Under the pieces are notes generated by a model, which saw only the letters and a program-made list of their open reading frames with translations, was not told where the DNA came from and ran no database searches. 64,000 nucleotides of DNA from Pogona vitticeps (lineage: Eukaryota; Chordata; Lepidosauria; Squamata; Agamidae), in the NCBI RefSeq assembly GCF_051106095.1, contig NC_135786.1:205680001-205744000 (forward strand), given 5' to 3'. Shown here in pieces: positions 23,808-34,867 of the stretch. The position numbers and the translations under genes are program-made. Positions within the stretch are counted from its first letter, which is position 1. The number at the start of each line of letters is the position of its first letter.

Positions 23808-26800
23808 TAGAGATGGGGACAAATAAAAAAATGGCAATTCATTTCGATCTGTTATTCCTCAAGGTTAAGGGATCAACGAATATGAATATACAAATATTCT
23901 TTGACAAATTGACAGATCAATCTGTCGATTTGTCTGTACTTCAAATGGCTATAACACTGGCTCCTGATGACTTAGAGACACCAAATAGACAAGGAAGCTT
24001 CCTCAGATGCTTTTCTACAACCCCTGAAAGTTTGGTGAACATTGGACCATGGATCGCTGAGTTACATGATCACAAAGAGGACCCCCCCGGGAAAGCTCCC
24101 CCCAGGTACGTAGAGAATCCAGAATCACAACAGAACTTCCTATGTCTTTCCCCAACATGCCTATCAACTTTGGTGTAGATTGGATATTGGACCTCCAAGT
24201 TATTCACCCACAAATTGGATCCCCCAAGGAGAGTTTACCACCCCGCACAGAAGCCCATGGCATTGAGGGAGTTATATTTAGCCCCAGCAGAATGAGAGGT
24301 CCCTTTGGCAGAGGCATGCATGAGGCACTGAGTTTGTCTTCAGCTCAGCACAACATTATATTTGCCAGTGAAGTAGAGTTTGCCCTCAGGAGGACTGGAG
24401 GCAAGGAGGTATTTGGCAGCACAGCAGGCTTTTTGGCTCTGTTGGGCACAGAGGAAGCTGGCAGAAAGAAAGCAGGCTCTTTTGGCTCCATCGGGCACTG
24501 AGGGAAAAGGCAGCAAGAAAGCAAGAGGTACACAGAGGTAGTTGGCAGCAGCAAAGTATCATGTTTTACCCCATCGGGGCACTGAGGCAAAAGGCAGCAG
24601 AACAGACTCTGGTCTTCTTCAGCAACATCAGATTTGTCTGCAAAGGAAAGGTTTTTGCCCCCAGGAGGCAAGTGAGGTTGCTTGCAACTTCCAAGAGCAA
24701 CAGCAGCACCACTGGATGAACAGGGTCGGTGCTACTAACAGTGATTAATCCATGGGGCCACAGGGCTGTTGGAAACAGATCAGCTCTGCAGTTTGAAGCT
24801 GGGCGATGGGGCGACAAAGATGCTCATTTAGAACTAGAAAGCAGGAATGAGTTCTACAAAAATTGACCAGCTGGGCTGACGTGACCCAGCAGGCAGGCAG
24901 GCAGGCTGGACTTAGTTGGAACTTGGCCCAAAGAGGCGACTGGAATTGGCAGCTGGACTTCTGACTGAGGGGCAGGTTTACAGGCCAGTAGGCAAGTAGG
25001 CATGTCTTTTTTTTCCAGGAGGACTGGAGAGTGGGTAGGTGAACAGGCGAGCAGGCAGAGAGGTGGACACAGGCAGGCAATGTGTTAAGGGAGAGACTGT
25101 CATTGGAACCCTACCTCTTTGGGTTCAGTGAGTGGAAGCCCAATAAGGGAAGGTTCACCTTAATCAAAGACAGTCTCTCCACAGAAACAGGATCCTAACA
25201 CAAGCGGCATGGTCGGAGGATGTCTACAAGATGAGAAAACACACGCTCACTCTGGACGCTGGGGGGGGGGGATGGAAAGATGGTCCATGGCCACATTGAA
25301 CAACTCTGGCCATATGACTAGTTTCCTAGCCCAGTAATGGAGGGGATTTGACTGGTGGGGCTGAGGGAGCTCAGGCAGATATTCCCTAACCATTATCTCT
25401 GTTGAATCCTCCTTAGCCGGCTGTCTTTCCTCTGAGGTAAGTGCCAAGGTCACCACAGAGCTCCAGTAATGGATGCCCATGGTTTCCACGAAGGGTTTGA
25501 GTACTTCCATCATCTGGGAGAGGGCCAGCCAATCTGTGGCACTGATGCCCACCTCTCTCCCCCTGGGCAGAATGGGCATGGAGGACATGATGTCCTCCAA
25601 AACAGCCTTCTGGTCTACCAAGCAGGACACCATGGTGTAGGTGGAGTTCCACCTGATGGGCAGGTCTGTCAGGAGAACATGAGTCTCCTGAACTAACTCC
25701 TCCTGCCTCTTACGCAGCCGGCGGGCAGCTTTCAGGCTGTCAGAGAAGTGGCCCACCAGTTGGTGGCATTGCTCCAGGAGCGCCTGTGTCTCCTGGGTGC
25801 CTGCGTCCCACTTGGGCTTGACGTGGCAGCCCAAGCTGAGGACATCACGCACCACAAGGTGTAATTTGTGCACCATGCGTACAATGCCCTCAAAGCCCAC
25901 CACATGCTGCCAACATGTTCCGTCCAGCATCTGTGACCATGTGGCCATGGATCACCTCCCCCTCCGGTGCCCACTCCTGCAGCATGGACTGGAACTCATC
26001 AGCGATGTTCCTCCCCATCGCCTGAGCTTCCATGTGCCACACCTCCAGCAGAACAGACCTGTAGCCTGGGGGCAGGGCAAGGGCCTTCCCCTGCAGCTCT
26101 GTCGCTGATACCCTGCCAGTACTCAAGTCCTCTGGCTTCCACCAGTGGGCTGTGAGCAAGAGGTAGCTGTGCTGACATCTGCTCCACAGGTCTGCTGTGA
26201 AGCACACCTTGCGCACCTGTAGCCATGAAAAATGGTCACGGACCACTTCCCTCACAGAGTCATAGAGCAAGGGCAGCACTCTAGAACTGAGAGTTCTCCA
26301 CGAGGGGAGGTCGTACCAGGGGACAAAAAAATGCAGCAACCGGCAGAAGGCTTGGGGTTCCACAATGGACAGTGGAAGTCTGAGTAGGGCGATCATCTTG
26401 GTCACAAGATGAACGTCCACCTACCAGCCCCAGAAACCCCTGTGGGTGCCCTTTTGAAAGGAGGCACCTCTTCCTGCCTCCCTTCTGCCTCCCCTGGAGC
26501 TGCTCTTTTCCCTCTCCCAGATGGTGTGGATGAAGTGCCTTCCCTGGACAGGAGCCTAGGGTGGTGCCTCTCCAGATGTTGGTGGTGGAGGACAGATGCC
26601 TGGGGTCTGACCCTCTCGGGACAACCCCAAGGCAGATATTGCAGCATGCCAGCTGTGGGTCATCGCTGAGTGCTGTGAAATGATCCCACATGGCCCCTCT
26701 GCCATGTTTGCCCAAACAAGGTCCCACTGCCTGCCCCTGACTGCTGGCCTGGGAAGAACTCTGTGTCCCAGGGGTGCTGCTGGTCTGGGAGGAGGGAACA

Positions 26801-28212
26801 GATGACTCTGGGGATGGGGGGGGGTCTCTGCCATTACTGATTCCAAATCAGACTGGAGATCTTCAAAAACCAGTAACTCCTCAGATTCCTCTAGAAAGAG
26901 GAGCGGCAGTTCTTTTGACATCTCTGGAAGCTTTGGTTCCATGCCTGCCTGCAAGGCAGGGATAATGGCACTGGTTATCATAGACATGGTTGTGCATGTG
27001 GTGGTCGTGATGACGGTGCTGCTACCTAGCCTGCGTAGCTTCACAGCCTTCTTCCCCTTGGACTGCCCCTGAAGAAATACCTTCATTTTCTACTGCCTGC
27101 CTAACAAACCAACTAAACAAATAAAGCAATGGAGATCAAGGAAGGAAACTAATAAAGGATCAGGAAGTGTGTGCAAATTTTATTTTTAGAACAATGGTGG
27201 TGTAATTCTTTTACTAAAATGTGACCTGCCTGCCTAAACAACCCCCCTCCTCAGTATAATGTAATTAGGAAAATTTTTCCCCCAACCCACTGTGGCAAAG
27301 AAGCCAAAAAAGTCCAAAAAGAAAAGCCATGCCAGCTAAGTCTCAGTCAGACACACACACCCAAATAAGTTTTTGAAGGAAAAGGAATGATGTATCCAGC
27401 CACCCACCAAATTCCCTGAGTGACACAAGCCTCTCTAAAATGAACTTTTGAAAACTGAATAATCCTCCCGCCTAGACACTCACACGCACACACAACCAAG
27501 TTGGGGAAAGGAAAAAAAAATGATTCTTCTAAAATAAACTTTTGAAAACTGAATATAAAGGAAAAGAGATTCCACAGTCACATGACAACAGCCCCCCCCC
27601 ACCGGATACATGTGTGATACACACATACACACAAGTCTCCAGGAAAAAAAGAGGTATGATTGATTTGAATTTGAAATAAAATTAAGCCCTTCTGAGGAAG
27701 TAGCCTAAGCTACCTGAAATCTCTACCCAAATTCCCAGTAAAGTTGTTGATGATTGATGAATGATGATGAAAAAGAAAAATATAAGTCTTTGCTTTGCTG
27801 CCGCAAAAGCAAAACCGCAAGAGCACCAGCAAGCCAGCGAGCAGCAACTGTTCTCACTCCGGGGAGCACGAACAGAAGTGGGGAACAGCCGGACGGGAAA
27901 AGCTTATATGAAGCATGTGTAAAAATAGATACACCTTTCAGCAGCACTATTGGCAACTGGATATGCCAATCCAGGATCTCTGTCCTGATTGGCCAGAGCT
28001 TTGAATTGGCACCAGCAAGCTCAGAGAGGCCCGCAAAAGGGGTAATGAATATATACGAATATGAACAGATCAATGAATAAAACTGGGGAAATATTCATCA
28101 AGCCATATTCATCCCGATTTAAATTTTTACAAATACGGATCGATGAATATATGACGAATTGGCTATATTCGTCAGAAAAACTGATCCGTTTTTATATTTG
28201 TCCCCATCTCTT
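23808..28212 (-). mobile_element. Autonomous-size hAT DNA transposon (4.4 kb)
   Basis: The left end is tagagatggggacaaata; the right end tatttgtccccatctct is its inverse. The flanks are ccaggaag (23800-23807) and tcaggaag (28213-28220), a 7/8-matched 8-bp target duplication as made by hAT transposases. Subterminal regions are rich in gaatat and gatc-gat motifs (for example aatacggatcgatgaatat near 28133), probable transposase-binding repeats. The transposase lies on the minus strand (25110-27086). Noncoding parts include a three-unit imperfect repeat (about 24380-24620, units containing gggcac and gaggcaaaaggcagca-like text) and a ~94-bp spaced direct repeat (27436-27460 and 27530-27554). A terminal piece of the same family is at 63856-64000. 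Confidence 0.88.
25110..27086 (-). pseudogene. hAT transposase (BED finger, RNase H-like fold, hATC), frame-broken
   Basis: From a start at 27086 (MKVFLQGQSKGKKAVK), an acidic N-terminal region leads to a BED zinc finger at about 26600-26690 (WDHFTALSDD, then CCNIC, then STTNIWR in one frame and a HH-like continuation in another). Next come FFVPWYDLPSWRTLSSRVLP and TADLWS (about 26200-26330), then MAHKLHLVV-like text near 25860, and LPIRWNSTYTM near 25630-25660, the signature hAT block. SERVFS-like and VERLSLIKVNLPLL (25142-25182), the hATC dimerisation region, close it. All domains are in order, but at least three frame changes separate them (around 26600, 26420, 25900 and before hATC), so it is not functional as read. 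The family excises and reinserts DNA with 8-bp target duplications. It resembles ZBED-like hATs; its exact subfamily was not determined. Confidence 0.88.
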
Positions 28213-28794
28213 TCAGGAAGGTGGCCGCCATTACTGCATATGCACATGCACATGCACACATTTACATGATCCCACATGGCCCCACCCAGCAATACATTGG
28301 TAAAAGTATGTCACTGGGGGGCACCATCATTACATTACTGGCAAGTAATAATTTTTTTTTATTCTATGGGAAAATAGATTGAACCATTGGTATCTCAATG
28401 GCACTGGAGTGGTGATCGCTAGTACTGCTGCACGGATATCCCATGTCCACTGTACGCAGTGCATTTCTGCAGGAACAGCCAGTGCGACAGAAGACACTTT
28501 CCTAAACAGAAACCACTTCCTGATCAATGTCCCCTTTAATTTTCAGCCTGGCTGGGTGAGATTCAACCTTTCGTGTGCAAATCTGCCCCACCGCACATGC
28601 ACGTCTGCCCATCCCATGTGGGGTTCCATTGGAACCGGAACAGAAGGGGCTGGAAAAGATCACTGTGGGTGCATGGATGAGGAGGAAAGCTGTGCGGAGA
28701 GGGGCCTTGTTCCTGATATATCAATGTATCAATAAATATTAATTTTATATAATAATATTTACTATTATATAATATTTAATAATATAATATTAAA
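28213..28794. other. Unassigned sequence
   Basis: A 118-codon open frame (28379-28735) is present but has no recognisable domain and poor coding character. I do not call it a gene. Confidence 0.4.

Positions 28795-28882
<88 letters not shown>
28795..28882 (+). repeat. (GAT)n microsatellite
   Basis: About 29 uninterrupted trinucleotide units, preceded by an AT-rich stretch of ATAAT repeats. Confidence 0.97.
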
Positions 28883-29892
28883 CAAGGGGTTAAATTGCCT
28901 CTTCAAGCAAGAGAGAAAATAAATTGGTACCATGGTGTAGCTGGCCATAGTGATTCAAATAGGAGGAAATAAATTGGCATCACCAAAAGTTCTTGGGACA
29001 TTTGTCCTGGGATATAAATTACATGACCATGATTCAGTACAGAAGAAGTATAGAAAGAATTGGAATAACTAGAAAACAGTTCCCTCGTGTGACCAGGGCC
29101 TTAGTCAAAGAATTCTGTTGCAGTGTTCCTATACATAAGGGACTTCCTAACTGCCTCAGGTCATTTTCTCTCTGCCTCTCTCTTTCATACACACATCCTC
29201 TCTTGTCAGTTACTCTGTTCAAATAGAACCCCCCCCCTCCACTTGCAAACAAAATCTGGCAATCATTGACTACCTGAGCATAAAAGCAAATCATATTTAA
29301 CAAGCCCTCCTAGAATAGATGTTTCATAGAGATTTTGCAGCAGCTACTCTAGCCAGTCTCCGAGGCCTCTAAATAAAAATATCCAAAATCTGTGAGAATT
29401 CCATATGAACATGTATCTACACTTATTTATTTGTCTTTTGCAATGGATCTAAATTCTGTAGCCTGAGAAGGGACTTTTGAAATTTTATTTGCTTAATCTG
29501 TGTCTGTATGCCTCACTAAGTAGAGCTACTTCTTCTCCCTAACTGCTAGGTAATACTATTCAGTCAGATCCTGACATTACCATCTGCTCATGATAATTTG
29601 GCGGTAGTTGGGCTTCTTCCCTCAGAGGTTCAAGCTCTGCAATGTCCTACTTTATGAAGGATCCTGCTCAAAAGCTTGCTTGTGTTTAACATTTTAGTGG
29701 CCCAATTAAGAAGTATCCATCCTTGTTTCTGACATTTGTGAATTATATAGCCCTTCTAATAGATTGAAACAAAAGTTTATGTACTCTGCCTGATTTTGGG
29801 TGGTGGTGGGGAGAAAATGTTTCAGTTCACTGACTTTGGAAAATGCATTTCTATATCTATGAACCAAAAGAAGAAAAATATAATTCATCTAC
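28883..29892. other. Unassigned sequence
   Basis: No gene or named repeat recognised. Confidence 0.45.
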
Positions 29893-30630
29893 AGCAGGGG
29901 TCTCAAACATGTAGCCCGGGGGCCATTTGTGGCCCACCAGATGATAGTTTGTGGCCCCCGCCTGGCCCCCCAAAGCGCCCACACGTCCTCTGTGATCAAG
30001 AGGCAAAAAAACCCTAGCCTCGCTCGCTGGCTCTCTCCAAAGACAGCGCCTCTTGCACACTCCACCCAGAACTGCAGCCAGCCAGCCAGCCCACCTGTCT
30101 GCTGGCTGGCAGGCTGCAGTTCTGGATGGAGGGTGCAAGAGGCCCTGTCTTGGGGGAGAGCCGGCAAGCGAGGCGTGCTGCCAGCCCCTTTCCCCAAGCA
30201 CCTGAGCCGCTGCCGCTGCCGCGCAATGCCTGAGAGCAGAGCTTGCTCCCACCCTGGCCTCAAAGAGTGCCTCCAACAGTGCTGCCAACAGCAGCTGCTG
30301 CCACCAGCTCTTCCAGGGAAGCGGCTCTCTGGCTCTCTTTCTCTCTTGGCACCCTGAGCACAGCACAGCCAGCGGCCACCTCAGCGCCCGGCGGTGCTTC
30401 CTCCTCCTCCTCCTCCTCTTCATCCTGCTTCAGCCACCTCAGCTCTGGAGGCTGCCTGGGCTCGCTTCGCAAAGTTTACTCCCCTGTCGTGGTGGAGGTA
30501 GCTGCTGCTGCTGAGTGTGCCTTTTTTGAGGGGGGCCTTCAGAGGAAGGTTGCCGGACCTCCGTGTTTGTGTGTGTTTGTGTGTGTGTGTGTGCATACGC
30601 ATCTGTGGGGGCCCCCACCCCATTCTGTTT
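29893..30630 (+). mobile_element. GC-rich hAT-like element with internal palindrome
   Basis: It starts caggggtctcaaacatg, the kind of end seen in Charlie-like hAT elements (compare 31664). About 30018-30093 and 30099-30175 are imperfect inverted copies (cagaactgcagcc and ggctgcagttctg; ctcttgcacactcc and ggagggtgcaagag). The rest is GC-rich with CTG/CTC runs. The 3' boundary is not clear: no matching inverted end was found. The long arginine-rich or alanine-rich frames here are side effects of base composition. Confidence 0.5.
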
Positions 30631-31012
30631 AATTTAACAGACTACTTTTCACTGTCATCAGAATTAAATAATTCAACCCACAGAACAATTCTGGAATAGT
30701 ATTCTAGATTTCAGAGGAATTTGATTCACCACAATTCTGGAAAAAAAAGGTTAGCTGCATTCAGAAACACTGCATAGAGCCAGTCCCCCCCCCCCAAAAA
30801 AAACAACCCCTTCTGAATGCAATGAAGCAGTGCTACATTGCACACTTACTTGAATGTAAATGCCATGCAACTCAGTTGGACTTAAATTCTGAGTGAAGAA
30901 CAAATGCTGATGCCGATGTACAGGGGTGAAGAATCCTTTTGAAGGGACACTATATCATATGCCATTAGACCTAAGTAGCGACATAAAAATCATCAATCCT
31001 ACTTTTCCCTTA

Positions 31013-31100
31013 TTGTCATTGTTATGTGCTGCCAAGTGTCCTCTAGCTTATACATAGCAATCTTAGAGATGTCCCGTCCTCAATAACCCTGCTCAGTTCT
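31013..31100 (+). repeat. Unassigned dispersed repeat (related to 13012-13072)
   Basis: tattgtcattgttatgtgct, gccaagtgtcctctagcttat, and ctgctcagttcttgcaaa, atcaaggctg match a sequence type common in squamates (tgccgtcaagtcgcttcc..., ctgctcaggtcttgcaaac). Its class is unknown to me. Confidence 0.4.
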
Positions 31101-31663
31101 TGCAAAATCAAGGCTGGGGCTGTTGGGAAATTTAAGCAACCTAGCATGCAAAGCCCATTCTAACATGGGGTGTTATAGTGGGAGGGGTGTGTTTGAGAGC
31201 CCCTCTCCCCTGGAACTGTCACAAGACTCTTTGTTGTTCTACCTATTTCCCCCTTTTTCAAGTAACACAGTTGCTCCATGGAGAGAATAGCTCTTTGTTT
31301 TGCCACAGATAAAATAGGGCACAAGAAACCAGTGTGCAATAGATAACATGGACAGTTTTATGTCATTTTACCAAACAAGGCTACAAGTTTATCTTCACAC
31401 TCTTCTGCTTGGTAAAAGCAGTCTGTAATATTTAAAAATGTCCATTTTCCAGAAAGCTGATTTGCACAAAGTCAGGGATTTTTCTCATATTTTCAGATCT
31501 AGCATGAAGTGTCTTGTGTATTCATCATTATATAGCTCACTAATTGTTAGCAATATAATTGAGCTCATTTCTTGTAAGATTTGCTTATTTGAAAGTGAAC
31601 TAGATACTACCGAGCAATTGTCACTAAAAATGTTGCCAGAAGTCAGTATGTAAAACTGTAGAT

Positions 31664-31960
31664 CAGGGGTCTCAAACTCAATTTACTTGGAGGCTGCTAG
31701 AGGCTGAATCTGGGTGAGGCTGGGCCGCATCAGATTTTCCGCCAAGCGGAGCAAGAGCCCGAGGTAGCCGCCCAGGAGTTTCCTTAGCCTGGCTGGGGCT
31801 CTGAGGAGGAAGAGGAGGAGGAGGAGGAGGGGCGCCAGCCACGACCCCCTCCGTCTCCTTCTTCACTTCCACCACCACCAGCAGGATGAAGAAGCGGAGG
31901 AGGGAGCACTAGTGACCGCCTAGCCAGGGGGGAGGGCACAACATAAAAATTTTTTTAAAC
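31664..31960 (+). mobile_element. hAT-like element fragment
   Basis: It begins atcaggggtctcaaactcaa and continues into ggctgggccgcatcag, a form shared by Charlie-like hAT ends (cagggg-tctcaaactca...gggccgcat). A GGA-rich interior (gaggaggaggaggagg) resembles the complement of the element at 29893. The right end was not found. Confidence 0.5.
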
Positions 31961-34509
31961 CGTCATAGAATTCACCTTGCTGATACATAAGTTCTCACAG
32001 GATTTTTATGTCACTTTCTAAGGACAACAAATAATTTTTAAATGGAAAAAAACAGATCAAATCATGTCTGTGATCCATTTGTTTGAGTGGTCTTTACAAA
32101 TGCTGGAAATCCAAGTCATTAAAATGACAAAAAGCAAATCCAGTACCATGCCGCTGTTAGTAAGAAGTAGATAATTCAGAATGACTAAATCTGGAGAAAA
32201 GCAGAGAAACACACGTACAGACATAATAGCTGCACCTCCACCTCTGTCCTAAAGCACAGTAGTGAGGTAACTTTTCAACTTCTGGTAGAGCAGTTCTTTA
32301 ATCTTATTTGTGACATCCAGTGAACTGACACTAGTTTATTCATACAGGTTTGCCAAGCCAATAGAGATACAGACCTATGATTTCCAGCTACTTCAATGGA
32401 TCCTCAAGGGAGAAACTGCTTTGTAACAACCACCCACTATTTTTCCTTGTTTCAGCAGAGAAACTGAATTCCAGAAGGTTTGAACATGTTTGATTATTTT
32501 CCTCAGCTCTTTATTCTGCTACCTTCAGAGAAACTGACCTACTCATATGAAATCGTTAAGTCAGAGACTGTTCCCACAGCTTTGGATTCTATCCAATTCT
32601 GAGAGACCAGGCCTTTTAGCTTGTCCAGACTTCACTCATTAGAAATCTTCCTGGTCTCGTTCAAGCATGTATTTTTAATGCTTTGCTCAAAATCGAAACA
32701 TATATTTGGAAGTGATAATGATTCCATTTTTATATATGTTAATACAGCATAAGTCTATTGATGCAGTAAAGATGCAATGTTAGAAATGCATAGAAACACA
32801 TCTGAGGGCTTTGACCCATCATGTCCAACATCCGTTACTGCTAGGCAGATATTTCTATATCTTTCCAGGGATAGGGAATGGTAAAAATAGACTTGTCATT
32901 TTGCTTTTCATTATTTCCTACAATTTAGGTAAGTCCCGAGAGAGAACAAGAAAGTAAATCTTGGGGAAAGCATGGTGGAATGGTGGTAATTAATTATCAC
33001 TCTTCCTTCACCATCAAAAAAGAATAGCCACGGTTTGATAGACTTTGTTTTAAATTATGGGCTTTAAATATGTTGCATATATGTGGGACTGAGAGAAATA
33101 TTTTGTCATAATTACAGTTTACATAGTTATTGTTTACACTATTCAGAAACAGGGCAGTGTCTTGAAAATTATGGGGCTTTCATATAAACCAGGTTAAAAG
33201 CCATTCAGTGGAGGGCCTTTAGAGAGAAAACATCAGAAGTGGACTTAGATTCAGACACTATTGGCATCACTGAGGTAACAAAAACAATTTTTAAAAAGTA
33301 GATATTTTACTAGTTATTTTTCTGCATTAAGAAAAAGCAGCAGAAGACCAAGTCAACACACATATGAGAACATCAGTGCATCTTGAACCACAGGAATGGT
33401 TCAGGAAAAAAAGAATAAAAAGAATTATGCAAAATATAGGCATCAAAAAAGCTCTCTCTGTGCTGTGGTACTTCACGTTAAGTATTCATGCAACAAAGCT
33501 CACAGTAAAAAAGGAAAGTTATTGTTTCTTCTTACTAACTTTGAAATACTGTATTCCCATGTGTTGGGATCAAAAGAATATCCTGTGTAATCTTTTACTA
33601 TTGTGGAAATATGTGATTTGAATACCGGTGTAGCAGGGTTATAAAAGGATTTGGGAACATGTGCAGGAAGATAGAATGAGAGAGGAAAATACCCCTAAAA
33701 TATCACACAGACAAATTGCAGGGTTTTTTGTTGTATGGAATTACTATCTTTCTTTGTCTAAAGGAATGATAGGCGCAACTCTTGATAGTGACTGATCATG
33801 AAAAGAAACCCCAGGAGCATCGACACACTATAAAAAGATCTAGAAGGAAGTCATTATGCTGTTGAGGGAATAAGAAATTTAAGTCGGAGAGTTGTGAAAT
33901 GTTCTCATTATAGGTCATCTCAGTAATTATCTGACATCTACAGATGGAGTCACTTCTTAATCAAAAGAATGAATCATTACTGATATTGAATCAGTCCAAG
34001 ATGTTTGAAATAATGAGTCCAGTAATTCAAGTATAAATTTAGAGATAATTCCAGCAACTTCTCTGCTAAAGTTTCAGACTAATAATGAAATATCTTATTA
34101 TATTTCAGGGTAATGATAAGAAAATGGCCATGTGAGTGTGAACCAAATTGCCCCAGCCTAATCTGCATGTTAAGACCTAGATTTAGAAAAGGTCACTAAT
34201 GTTTACTATACCACTGACAGTAGCTTAATTACTGTCTACTGTAACACCGAGCTGTTTTCTCTGGAGTATGCTAAAATTACCCAGCAAAGAACCATATCTA
34301 AGGATCAGGAAGTGTTTACTTCTTCTTTTCTAAGATCTTTAAATTCACTTTCTTATGATGTAACTTCAGGAGTTACTTTAGACAAGTTTGTAGCACATAA
34401 TAAACTAGAACATTAATTATATATGCAATATTTAATACCCATCCATGGACAATATGGTGGAAATAAATTATATATATATTAAACATAATCTGTAAAAGGA
34501 TATTGAAAG
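31961..34509. other. Unassigned AT-rich sequence
   Basis: About 2.5 kb with no recognisable gene, repeat or RNA. Confidence 0.45.
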
Positions 34510-34522
34510 ACATCTAAAATGT

Positions 34523-34854
34523 ATTCAGGAAGGCTCTCAAAAATACAGCGTGCAAAAGGTCAATGAACTCTACCCAGCCACAAGGACCGGGGATCACTAC
34601 ACACAAAAGACCAGCTAATCAAGCAAAGTGACAGATAATCTCTCCTCTTTATCACAACAATACACCCACAACAACATACTCATCTCCAGAAAAGGACAAA
34701 AGCCTATCTCACAGCCATAAATACTCCACTCCCAAGCCAACTACACCAGAGCACAGAGTGCTGTCCTCTGAAGATGCCGGCCACAGAGACTGGCGAAACG
34801 TTAGGAAGAAAAAACTTCGGAACACAGCCAAAGAGCCCAAAAAACCCACAACAA
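34523..34854 (+). mobile_element. Penelope-like element 3'/pLTR fragment
   Basis: This 332-bp insertion is flanked by 13-bp direct repeats acatctaaaatgt (34510-34522 and 34855-34867). It ends in a hammerhead-type core (34762-34807) followed by aacacagccaaagagccc and aaaaaacccacaacaaa, a terminus I recognise from vertebrate Penelope-like elements, which are known to carry hammerhead motifs in their pseudo-LTRs. The RT and GIY-YIG endonuclease are absent, so it is a 5'-truncated copy. Confidence 0.72.
34764..34806 (+). ncRNA. Hammerhead ribozyme core in a Penelope-like element
   Basis: Core boxes are present: CTGAAGA (34768-34774), helix II gccgg (34776-34780) with ctggc (34790-34794) around a 9-nt loop, and GAAAC (34795-34799). 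ACGT at 34798-34801 gives a two-base-pair helix III with no loop. The cleavage position is T34802. Helix I pairs tcct (34764-34767) with agga (34803-34806). One unpaired T (34775) lies between the core and helix II, so activity is uncertain. A very short helix III is reported for hammerheads of Penelope elements. Confidence 0.68.
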
Positions 34855-34867
34855 ACATCTAAAATGT

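Noticed and set aside
24142-25080. Several overlapping frames of 80-120 codons on both strands
   Set aside because: They lie in the noncoding left part of the hAT element and follow its internal imperfect repeats.
28379-28735. 118-codon open frame on the plus strand
   Set aside because: No known motif, no splice or promoter context, and the length is possible by chance in a 64 kb window.
29857-30632. Long Arg-, Ala- and Ser-rich open frames on both strands in GC-rich DNA
   Set aside because: They overlap on both strands, follow CTG/CTC composition and lie in a hAT-like repeat that begins caggggtctcaaac. No domain is visible.
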